Below, piece by piece: positions 1 through 5,275 of a stretch of DNA of 5,275 nucleotides (its first letter is position 1; every line of letters begins with the position of its first letter). The position numbers and the translations under genes were made by a program. The notes below the pieces were generated by a model. That model had not been told where the DNA came from, made no database searches, and saw only the letters and a list, made by a program, of their open reading frames with translations. Where the stretch lies: NCBI GenBank assembly GCA_022865965.1, contig JALHTS010000145.1, positions 1 through 5,275 of the forward strand. Reading direction: 5' to 3'. The DNA comes from Ignavibacteriaceae bacterium. GTDB lineage: Bacteria; Bacteroidota; Ignavibacteria; Ignavibacteriales; Ignavibacteriaceae.

Positions 1-1254
1 AAAACAGTTGTTCTACAAGGACACATTGATATGGTTTGTGAAAAGAACAGAGGTGTTGAACACGATTTTGACAACGACCCGATTTATCCGTACATAGATG
101 GTGATTGGGTAAAGGCAAAAGGAACAACTCTCGGTGCAGATAATGGAATTGGTGTTGCCGCAGCTTTGGCTGTTCTGGAAGCAAAGGATATTGAACACGG
201 TCCAATCGAGTGTCTCTTCACCCTTGATGAGGAAACAGGATTAACCGGCGCTTCTAGTTTAAAGAAAGGCTGGCTCAAAGCTGATATACTTATCAACATG
301 GATTCTGAAGAACTCGGTACTTTATTTATCGGTTGCTCAGGTGGAAAGAATACCGCAGCAAGGTTCAAAACTAAGTTAGAAAAATCTCCCAGGAACTATT
401 CTGCATTTGAATTAAAAGTTGAAGGATTGAAAGGTGGTCATTCCGGTCTTGAAATTCATGTCGGAAGAGGAAATGCTGCAAAGATTTTAAATCGATTGAT
501 CTGGACTTATTCTCAGGAAGACAAAATCAGATTGGTAGAAATAAATAGTGGTAACAAGCATAATGCGATTCCTCGTGAAGCCTTTGCAATTGTTCTTGTT
601 CCTAAAAATGATGAAAAAAAGTTCAAAAAATTTGTTGCAAAGTATAACGAAACAGTAAAGGCAGAATACGTTGTCGTTGATCCTGATCTTCTTGTATCTG
701 CTTCAAAGCATGCAGTTCCTGAAAAAGTAATGGATGAAAAAGCACAAAAACGACTGGTTAATGCATTGTACGCTATTCCTCACGGTGTTACTAAAATGTC
801 AAATGATATTCCGGGATTAGTTGAAACATCTAACAATCTTGCTGTAGTTGAGACAGTCGGAAAGCACGTAAATATTGTAACAAGCCAAAGAAGTTCTGTA
901 GCATCAGAAAATAAAGATATAACAAATACAGTATCATCAGTTTTAATGCTTGCCGGTGCCGAGATCAGTTATGGTGATGGATATCCTGGCTGGAAACCAG
1001 ATGTTAATTCTGATGTTCTTAAGGTTTTTAAGTCAACCTTTAAACAAATGTATGGAAAAGAACCGGCTGTTACAGCAATTCACGCGGGACTTGAGTGTGG
1101 AATCATTAAAGAAAAATATCTGGATATGGATATGATTTCTTTTGGTCCTACAATGTCTGGAGTTCACTCACCCGATGAGAAATTGCAGATTTCTACAGTT
1201 CCGGAGTTTTACAATCAACTTGTAAACGTTCTGAAAAATATTCCGGCTAAATAA
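1..1254 (+). CDS. pepD: Cytosolic beta-alanyl-/aminoacyl-histidine dipeptidase (PepD, peptidase family M20), 5' partial
   Basis: This is a two-zinc cytosolic dipeptidase that hydrolyses Xaa-His and many other unblocked dipeptides, the last step of peptide breakdown. The reading frame is open from base 1, so the ATG at 31 is an internal Met and the true start lies upstream. Counting from base 1 there are 417 residues. The M20 metal and catalytic residues are all visible: QGHIDM (H8, D10), TLGADNGIG (D47), LDEETG (E77, E78), NMDSEE (D101) and VHSPDE (H389). Adding 72 to each matches the E. coli PepD positions as I remember them (H80, D82, D119, E149, E150, D173, H461). Thus about 72 N-terminal residues are missing and the full protein would be near 489 residues, close to the family's usual 485. 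GGHSG of the lid domain and the PepD-typical HAGLECG are also present. The gene ends in TAA, followed by a strong terminator. An active enzyme is expected; identification is very secure. Confidence 0.96.
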   Translation, partial: KTVVLQGHIDMVCEKNRGVEHDFDNDPIYPYIDGDWVKAKGTTLGADNGIGVAAALAVLEAKDIEHGPIECLFTLDEETGLTGASSLKKGWLKADILINMDSEELGTLFIGCSGGKNTAARFKTKLEKSPRNYSAFELKVEGLKGGHSGLEIHVGRGNAAKILNRLIWTYSQEDKIRLVEINSGNKHNAIPREAFAIVLVPKNDEKKFKKFVAKYNETVKAEYVVVDPDLLVSASKHAVPEKVMDEKAQKRLVNALYAIPHGVTKMSNDIPGLVETSNNLAVVETVGKHVNIVTSQRSSVASENKDITNTVSSVLMLAGAEISYGDGYPGWKPDVNSDVLKVFKSTFKQMYGKEPAVTAIHAGLECGIIKEKYLDMDMISFGPTMSGVHSPDEKLQISTVPEFYNQLVNVLKNIPAK

Positions 1255-1274
1255 AAATTCGTTCTGGTAAAATT

Positions 1275-1317
1275 AAAGGCAGATACACTTTTAAAGGTAT
1301 CTGCTTTTTTTATTTTT
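1275..1317 (+). terminator. Intrinsic terminator of pepD
   Basis: A perfect 8-bp stem, GCAGATAC (1279-1286) with GTATCTGC (1297-1304), is extended at its base by a G-U pair and three A-T pairs (1275-1278 with 1305-1308). The 10-nt loop can add three inner pairs. Seven T residues follow at once (1305-1311) and five more after a single A. It lies 20 bases after the pepD stop, which is the textbook layout of a Rho-independent terminator. It separates pepD from the transporter transcript. Confidence 0.92.
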
Positions 1318-1348
1318 ATGCTTAATTTGTAATGTAAAAAACAAACTT

Positions 1349-1395
1349 GTCTCGTTGAGTCTGCCCGTCGCTAGGTGAACTTATTGAAACGGGAC
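1349..1395. repeat. Intergenic inverted repeat / hairpin, G+C-richer than its surroundings
   Basis: GTCTCGTT (1349-1356) can pair with AACGGGAC (1388-1395): eight pairs, one of them G-U, around a 31-nt loop. A competing stem pairs CCCGT (1364-1368) with ACGGG (1389-1393), so only one of the two can form at a time. The stretch is clearly richer in G+C than the bases around it. No open reading frame of note and no U-tract accompanies it. It resembles a degenerate copy of the short GTTGAGCTTGTCGAAAC-type hairpin repeats found between genes in many bacteria; that comparison is from memory. It may be a worn mobile repeat or a leader structure for the transporter gene. Confidence 0.4.
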
Positions 1396-1411
1396 TTGAT
1401 AAATATAAAAT
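1384..1411 (+). promoter_or_regulatory. Candidate sigma-70-like promoter for the MFS transporter
   Basis: TTGAAA (1384-1389) and TAAAAT (1406-1411) are each one mismatch from the -35 and -10 consensus and are separated by 16 bases. Transcription would start near 1418, leaving a leader of under ten bases, which fits the lack of a Shine-Dalgarno sequence before the ATG. A promoter is needed somewhere here because a strong terminator precedes it. However, AT-rich DNA gives such matches by chance, and the -35 lies inside the 3' arm of the hairpin at 1349-1395. Confidence 0.3.
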
Positions 1412-1426
1412 GATAAAAAATAAATT

Positions 1427-2785
1427 ATGAATCAAAACGAAATGATCGTAAAACAACAACCATCAACATTGCTAAGATGGACAGCACTATTACTCGTTAG
1501 TCTTGGTATGTTTGGTAACTATTACATTTATGATAGCATCAGTCCGTTAGCTGATTTACTAAAAGCTCAACTAGGATTTTCTGATTCCAATATCGGATTA
1601 CTGAATGCGATATACAGTTTCCCGAATATTATTATGGTGCTTATTGGCGGATTGATTATTGATCGCATTGGAACACGAACTTCTGTTGTAATTTTTACAG
1701 TGTTAATTATGTTTGGCGCATTGATTACAGCTCTTACCGGAGACCTTTATTTAATGGCAACCGGCAGATTAGTTTTTGGTCTTGGGGCGGAATCAATGAT
1801 AGTTGCTATCACAACAATTATTGCAAGATGGTTTAAAGGTAAGGAATTATCATTTGCTTTCGGATTAAACTTAACTGTTGCAAGATTAGGTTCATTCCTT
1901 GCTCTCAATTCTCCTTCATGGGGAAAAGGTTTGTATGAATACTGGCAGTCACCGCTTTGGATAACAGTTGCCGGAGGAGTATTTGCACTATTCTGCATAA
2001 TAGTTTATTACGTCCTTGATCTTTATGCATCAAAGAAATATGAAATGCCTAAAGAAGGTCAACAAGATAAAATTAACTTTAAAGAAGTTTTTAAGTTCGG
2101 AAAATCTTTCTGGTTTATCACTGCTTTGTGCGTTACATTTTATTCTGCAATGTTTCCTTTCCAAACATTTGCAATTAAATTTTTTCAGGAAGCGCACGGA
2201 ACAAGCAGAGAAGTTGGTGGAAATCTTTCCAGCATCTTAACACTTGCTGCTATGATATTTACTCCGCTATTTGGTTTACTTGCAGATAGAATCGGAAAAA
2301 GATCTTTACTTATGATGTTTGGTTCACTACTTATAATCCCTGTTTATTTAATGATGGCATATCAATTTGGAAAGCCGGATGTTATGACAGACAGTGATTT
2401 TATTAATCTTAGTTTTAAGTTTTTTGATATAGAGGCTGCTATTCCTATTTATCTTATCTTACCGATGGCAATGATGGGAATTGCATTTTCTCTTGTTCCT
2501 GCAGTTATGTGGCCTTCTGTTGCAATTATAGTTGAACCTTCAAGATTGGGAACAGCTTACGGATTGATGACGATGATTCAAAATATAGGTTTATTTGGAT
2601 TCAATCTTTTAATTGGATTCTCTAATGATTTTTCAGGTGCAAGTGCAACAAATCCTTCCGGCTATAATCCTGGTATGTGGATTTTTTCAATACTTGGTTT
2701 CCTCGGATTATTATTCGCTTTTCTTTTAAGAAAAGCTGAAACAGGTCCTAATGCCCAAGGTTTAGAGGAGGGGATGAAAAAATAA
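1427..2785 (+). CDS. MFS transporter, MFSD1-like; probable dipeptide transporter
   Basis: A 452-residue inner-membrane carrier with about 12 hydrophobic helices (approximately 17-35, 56-78, 86-104, 107-127, 140-161, 177-198, 228-248, 267-285, 294-311, 338-360, 366-397, 417-435) and a polar central loop at 200-225. The MFS loop motif appears in both halves: GGLIIDRIGTR (74-84) and GLLADRIGKR (283-292). The sequence follows animal MFSD1 as I remember it: YD near helix 1 (35-36), GRLVFGLGAES (113-123), WFKGKEL (135-141), VARLGS (151-156), MFPF (242-245), W362 and LGTAYG plus IQN (374-386). MFSD1 is a lysosomal dipeptide uniporter; E122 and R153 match the Glu and Arg I recall as contacting substrate. 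Flanking peptidase genes support a dipeptide substrate, but that is inference. The start at 1427 is fixed upstream by an in-frame stop at 1421; Met6 (1442) is the only close alternative. Neither start has a clear ribosome binding site. Confidence 0.85.
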   Translation: MNQNEMIVKQQPSTLLRWTALLLVSLGMFGNYYIYDSISPLADLLKAQLGFSDSNIGLLNAIYSFPNIIMVLIGGLIIDRIGTRTSVVIFTVLIMFGALITALTGDLYLMATGRLVFGLGAESMIVAITTIIARWFKGKELSFAFGLNLTVARLGSFLALNSPSWGKGLYEYWQSPLWITVAGGVFALFCIIVYYVLDLYASKKYEMPKEGQQDKINFKEVFKFGKSFWFITALCVTFYSAMFPFQTFAIKFFQEAHGTSREVGGNLSSILTLAAMIFTPLFGLLADRIGKRSLLMMFGSLLIIPVYLMMAYQFGKPDVMTDSDFINLSFKFFDIEAAIPIYLILPMAMMGIAFSLVPAVMWPSVAIIVEPSRLGTAYGLMTMIQNIGLFGFNLLIGFSNDFSGASATNPSGYNPGMWIFSILGFLGLLFAFLLRKAETGPNAQGLEEGMKK

Positions 2786-2837
2786 CAAAAGGTATCCTTA
2801 TTGCTGGTAATTTAAGATTTGATAACATAATATTTCT

Positions 2838-3590
2838 ATGCTTAAACATTTTATAAAAATCTTATTGTTATTTATTGTCATAATAAATAACACTGAAACA
2901 AAAGCTCAGTCATTTGGATTCGGCTGCTTCGGTTTTGTCAGCGGATATGCAGGATACTCCTATCAATCATTTGAACCCGGATATTTAAAATTTTATGGCA
3001 ATGAACTCAGAACACCAATCGGTCTTATCACTGATCCATACTTTGATCAATTTGGTGAAGCAAAAGGTTTTCGTGTTGGCTTAAATTTTTATCGTGCAAA
3101 GTTCAGCGGAATCTTTTTAACTGCCAAAGGTCATTTTCAGTTTTTATCTGAAAGGAAAAACATTATTGTTTCAGATTCTTATCCGGATGTTGAGTATGAC
3201 TTAAGTCTCAAATCATGGGGACTTGGTATTGATGTTGGAATTCCGATTTCAAAATTATTCGACTGGAAAATTTTTGATGGTGAACTACTCTTTAATTCAG
3301 TAAGATTTAAGCGAACTATAAATAATGTAGGAATTACATCCGTAAAAACATACAACAATGATTCACCTGAAATCGGCTTTTCAATCGGAACCGGTTTTAT
3401 TGTTTATCTTATTGAAGGATATATTAGTCTAGAAGGAACAGCCGGATACACTATAATGAAAATAGAAAAAATGCTTGATGATGAAGGCAACAATTTTTTG
3501 GGTGAAGCTGACTTAAGTGATGAATCAAATTTTATTAAAGCGGGAGGTTTCAAAGCTGTTCTTCAACTTAATGTTGGTTTCCCGCTTTAA
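2838..3590 (+). CDS. Hypothetical secreted protein, probable small outer-membrane beta-barrel
   Basis: I do not recognise a named family. The 250-residue product begins with a clear Sec signal peptide: Lys/His at positions 3, 4 and 7, a hydrophobic core at 8-16 and a likely cleavage after TKA (23), leaving a mature N-terminus QSFGFG. The only nearby Cys is at 30, in FGFGC, which is not a lipobox, so a lipoprotein is unlikely. The mature part is rich in Gly and aromatic residues and shows alternating amphipathic strands, for example FRVGLNFY, GIFLTAKGHFQF, WGLGIDVG, IGFSIGTGFIVYLI and a final strand AVLQLNVGFPL. This pattern suits a barrel of about 8-10 strands, although the last residue is Leu rather than the usual Phe. 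It lies 52 bases after the transporter stop and 26 bases before the aminopeptidase. No Shine-Dalgarno sequence precedes the ATG; the signal peptide supports this start. A role as porin or envelope partner for peptide uptake is only a guess. Confidence 0.75.
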   Translation: MLKHFIKILLLFIVIINNTETKAQSFGFGCFGFVSGYAGYSYQSFEPGYLKFYGNELRTPIGLITDPYFDQFGEAKGFRVGLNFYRAKFSGIFLTAKGHFQFLSERKNIIVSDSYPDVEYDLSLKSWGLGIDVGIPISKLFDWKIFDGELLFNSVRFKRTINNVGITSVKTYNNDSPEIGFSIGTGFIVYLIEGYISLEGTAGYTIMKIEKMLDDEGNNFLGEADLSDESNFIKAGGFKAVLQLNVGFPL

Positions 3591-3591
3591 T
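3534..3591. repeat. Perfect 11-bp inverted repeat spanning the stop codon of the secreted-protein gene
   Basis: ATTAAAGCGGG (3534-3544) and CCCGCTTTAAT (3581-3591) are exact reverse complements, separated by 36 bases of coding sequence. The right arm contains the TAA stop (3588-3590). Only TTT follows before an A-run, so the U-tract is poor for an intrinsic terminator. It could still act as an attenuator or a 3'-end stabilising hairpin ahead of the aminopeptidase gene, or it may be chance. Confidence 0.4.
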
Positions 3592-3607
3592 TTTAAAAAA
3601 GAATAAT

Positions 3608-3612
3608 AGGTG
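3608..3612 (+). promoter_or_regulatory. Weak ribosome binding site for the aminopeptidase
   Basis: AGGTG sits four bases before the ATG at 3617, a partial Shine-Dalgarno match at short spacing. It supports that start over the next in-frame Met at 3668, which would remove the first conserved strand region. Confidence 0.45.
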
Positions 3613-3616
3613 CAAA

Positions 3617-4579
3617 ATGAAATTAACAAAACTTGATACTGCCTCAACGATTGCTATTAAAGATTGTATGGGTGCAAAGAAGAATGAAAAGATTCTTGTA
3701 ATAACCGATGAATTGAAAAGAGAAATTGGATTATCTTTATTTGAAAATGCAAAAAGACTTGGGCATCAAGCATTACTGGTTGAGATGAAATCTGGTAAAA
3801 TTAATGGCGAGGAACCTTCACCTGAAATTGCTGAACTTATGCAAAAATTTGATGTTGTTTTTTGTCCGACTGCCAAATCTTTAACTCATACAGATGCAAG
3901 AAGAACAGCATCTGCAAAGGGTGTACGTATAGCAACCTTTCCTGGAATAACAAAGGATGTAATGATTCGGGGTATGAATGCAGACTACAATGCTATTTCC
4001 AAACGTACAATAAAGCTTCAAAAAATTCTTGAAAAGGGGAAGTACATAAGAGTCGTAGCCCCCGCAGGGACAGATATTACTTTTAAGATAGCCGGAAGAA
4101 AAGTAATTCCGAGCAAAGGATTATTCCATGCAAAAGGTGAAAGCGGAAATCTTCCTACCGGAGAAACATTTCTCGCACCTGTTGAAGGAACATCAAACGG
4201 TGTTTTTGTTGTTGATGGATCGATGGCCGGTTTAGGATTGATAAAAAGTACTAACATCAGAATTGAAGTTAAAAAAGGTTATGCTACAAAAATAACTGGC
4301 GGAACCGCCGCTAAAAAATTAAAAAATATGCTTGATAAAGTTGGTAAAGAAGCCCGCAATATAGCTGAGTTTGGTATCGGTACTAATGATTCTGCAAAAC
4401 TTAGCGGCGTTTTACTGGAAGATGAAAAAGTAATGGGAACAATTCATATTGCAGTTGGCAACAATGTTTCTATGGGTGGAAGTGTAAATGTTCCAATTCA
4501 TCTGGATGGCGTTGTCAAAAAACCTACAGTTTGGATGGATGGAAAATTATTAATGAAAGATGGAAAACTTTTTGTGTAA
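3617..4579 (+). CDS. Aminopeptidase, M29/AmpS-type (COG2309-like), short form
   Basis: A predicted cytoplasmic metallo-aminopeptidase that removes N-terminal residues from peptides. The 320-residue protein has no signal peptide. Its N-terminal half (about 1-135) is an alpha/beta domain; the C-terminal half carries the M29 metal-site pattern: GNLPTGE (E183), AEFGIGTN (E251), GTIHIAVG (H277) and PIHLDG (H295, D297). These correspond to the Glu, Glu, His, His and Asp ligands of Thermus AmpT and Staphylococcus AmpS as I recall them. Two departures stand out. Canonical M29 enzymes are about 400-415 residues, so this is a short relative lacking some 80-90 residues. The Tyr usually seven residues after the metal-site His is Val (V284). 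This fits the short 'leucyl aminopeptidase' branch of the family rather than a broken gene. The gene follows the secreted-protein gene by 26 bases, so co-transcription is likely unless the 3534-3591 hairpin stops it. Family assignment is good; substrate is unknown. Confidence 0.85.
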   Translation: MKLTKLDTASTIAIKDCMGAKKNEKILVITDELKREIGLSLFENAKRLGHQALLVEMKSGKINGEEPSPEIAELMQKFDVVFCPTAKSLTHTDARRTASAKGVRIATFPGITKDVMIRGMNADYNAISKRTIKLQKILEKGKYIRVVAPAGTDITFKIAGRKVIPSKGLFHAKGESGNLPTGETFLAPVEGTSNGVFVVDGSMAGLGLIKSTNIRIEVKKGYATKITGGTAAKKLKNMLDKVGKEARNIAEFGIGTNDSAKLSGVLLEDEKVMGTIHIAVGNNVSMGGSVNVPIHLDGVVKKPTVWMDGKLLMKDGKLFV

Positions 4580-4667
4580 TGTTCAGTGTTAAATGCTAAA
4601 TGTTCAATGTTTGAAAAAGAATGTTGTTTTATCCATTGAGCATTAAAGATTGAACATTTATCATTTA
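4578..4667. repeat. Intergenic repeat cluster: four AATGTTCARTG-type units in > > < < order, forming a long hairpin
   Basis: Two + strand units, AATGTTCAGTGTT (4578-4590) and AATGTTCAATGTT (4599-4611), lie 21 bases apart. Two inverted units follow at 4633-4644 (CCATTGAGCATT) and 4645-4659 (AAAGATTGAACATTT). The strongest pairing is a 23-bp arm at 4590-4612 with 4645-4667, matching at 21 of 23 positions around a 32-nt loop. An alternative hairpin pairs 4599-4609 with 4634-4644. The first unit uses the last two bases of the aminopeptidase stop codon. No T-run follows, so it is not a standard terminator. Similar low-complexity palindromic spacers occur in Bacteroidota-type genomes, in my recollection. 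The remaining 4668-4740 is AT-rich leader with no further structure that I can support. Confidence 0.75.
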
Positions 4668-4730
4668 GGGGATTCATTCTATATAAGAATATTTTTATTA
4701 TTAGAACATAAAAGAAATAAAGATTATAAA

Positions 4731-4735
4731 AAGGG
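4731..4735 (+). promoter_or_regulatory. def: Shine-Dalgarno sequence for def
   Basis: AAGGG lies five bases before the ATG at 4741. It is the best ribosome binding site in the window and favours 4741 over the second in-frame ATG at 4750. Confidence 0.6.
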
Positions 4736-4740
4736 ATAAG

Positions 4741-5275
4741 ATGGCAATAATGCCAATAACAGTATGCGGCGATACTATTCTTAGAAAAAAGGCGAGAAAA
4801 GTATCGGAGTCAAATGATAAACTGATTGGATTGATAACAGATATGTTTGAAACTATGCGCAGTGCAAACGGAATTGGTCTTGCTGCAAATCAGGTTGGAT
4901 CGAATAAATCAATATTCATCGTGGATATTTCACCGGTTGAAGATTATGAAAACATTAAACCTATGGTATTCATCAATCCAAACATTGTTGAAAGATCAAT
5001 AGAAACATCAAGCATTGAGGAGGGTTGTCTCAGCCTTCCAGATCTGCGTGCTGAAGTAATCCGACCGAAAAATATTACAATTGAATATGAAGACACTGAT
5101 CTCAAAAAACAATCATTTGAAGCAGACGATCTTCTTGCCCGTGTAATTCAGCATGAATATGATCATCTGCAGGGAATTTTATTTACTGATCTGGTTGATG
5201 AAGAAACAAAAAAGTTGTTCAAGAAACCGTTGAATAAAATAAAGAAACGTAAAATAGATGTAGATTACCCAATAA
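4741..5275 (+). CDS. def: Peptide deformylase, 3' end cut by the window
   Basis: This enzyme removes the formyl group from the initiator Met of new proteins at the ribosome, using a metal ion (usually Fe2+). All three family motifs are intact: GIGLAANQ (44-51, with Q51), EGCLS (94-98, metal ligand C96) and QHEYDH (137-142, metal ligands H138 and H142, catalytic E139). The N-terminus MAIMPITVCGD followed by ILRKKA is typical of the family and, with the AAGGG site, supports the start at 4741. The frame is open for 178 codons to the end of the window with no stop; deformylases are usually 165-190 residues, so only a short tail is missing. The C-terminal part (157-172) is Lys-rich (KKLFKKPLNKIKKRKI), as in many type I enzymes. 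It stands 161 bases after the aminopeptidase, beyond a repeat cluster, and so probably has its own transcript. A downstream fmt gene would be common but cannot be seen. Confidence 0.97.
   Translation, partial: MAIMPITVCGDTILRKKARKVSESNDKLIGLITDMFETMRSANGIGLAANQVGSNKSIFIVDISPVEDYENIKPMVFINPNIVERSIETSSIEEGCLSLPDLRAEVIRPKNITIEYEDTDLKKQSFEADDLLARVIQHEYDHLQGILFTDLVDEETKKLFKKPLNKIKKRKIDVDYPI

Noticed and set aside
31..33. The ATG at 31 as the start of the dipeptidase
   Set aside because: The frame is open back to base 1 and encodes KTVVLQGHID, containing an essential metal-ligand His and catalytic Asp; the Met belongs to the internal motif, so the real start is upstream.
84..368. Minus-strand reading frames within pepD, the transporter and the aminopeptidase (e.g. 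84-368, 1747-1998, 4018-4257) and + strand frames at 950-1135 and 2016-2240
   Set aside because: All lie inside genes with clear family motifs in another frame, have no recognisable domains and no start signals; they are shadows.
2801..2831. Promoter for the secreted-protein gene (TTGCTG with TAACAT)
   Set aside because: Both elements are poor matches and would again give a very short leader; read-through from the transporter gene, which has no visible terminator, is as likely.
2922..2927. Lipoprotein lipobox around Cys30 of the secreted protein
   Set aside because: The preceding residues FGFG do not match the lipobox and lie after the likely signal peptidase I site (TKA-Q).
4578..4667. CRISPR array
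   Set aside because: Units are short, degenerate and in opposite orientations, without regular unique spacers, and no cas genes are nearby.
4701..4730. Promoter for def using TTAGAA (4701-4706) and TATAAA (4725-4730)
   Set aside because: It would place the transcription start within or just after the Shine-Dalgarno sequence, leaving almost no leader; AT-rich chance match is more likely. No better candidate was found in the spacer.
1..4740. One long operon from pepD to def
   Set aside because: A strong intrinsic terminator at 1275-1317 and the 161-base repeat-filled spacer before def argue for at least two or three transcripts.

Overview
The window is AT-rich bacterial DNA (about 35-37% G+C by eye) with five protein genes, all on the + strand, tightly spaced and without phage, transposon, tRNA, rRNA or CRISPR signals. 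Gene content, codon use, weak Shine-Dalgarno sequences before some starts and an intergenic repeat style I associate with this group suggest the Bacteroidota/Chlorobiota (FCB) lineage, with an Ignavibacteria-like organism my best guess. No phylogenetic marker here proves that.

Layout: (1) 1-1254, a PepD-type (M20) dipeptidase, cut at its 5' end by the window edge and closed by a strong intrinsic terminator at 1275-1317. (2) 1318-1426, an intergenic stretch with a small G+C-richer hairpin and a possible promoter. (3) 1427-2785, a 12-helix MFS transporter whose sequence closely follows animal MFSD1, the lysosomal dipeptide transporter. (4) 2838-3590, an unrecognised secreted protein that looks like a small outer-membrane beta-barrel. 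(5) 3617-4579, a short aminopeptidase of the M29/AmpS type. (6) 4580-4740, an intergenic stretch filled mostly by a repeat of four AATGTTCA-type units, two in each orientation. (7) 4741 to the window end, a peptide deformylase (def) with all three catalytic motifs, lacking only its last residues.

The genes share a theme: four of the five act, or are predicted to act, on short peptides or protein N-termini. The dipeptidase, the MFSD1-like transporter and the aminopeptidase together could form a peptide-uptake and breakdown neighbourhood, with the envelope protein as a possible outer-membrane partner. The terminator after pepD means this is a neighbourhood of separate transcripts rather than one operon. 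The functional link is an inference from gene proximity and homology recalled from memory.
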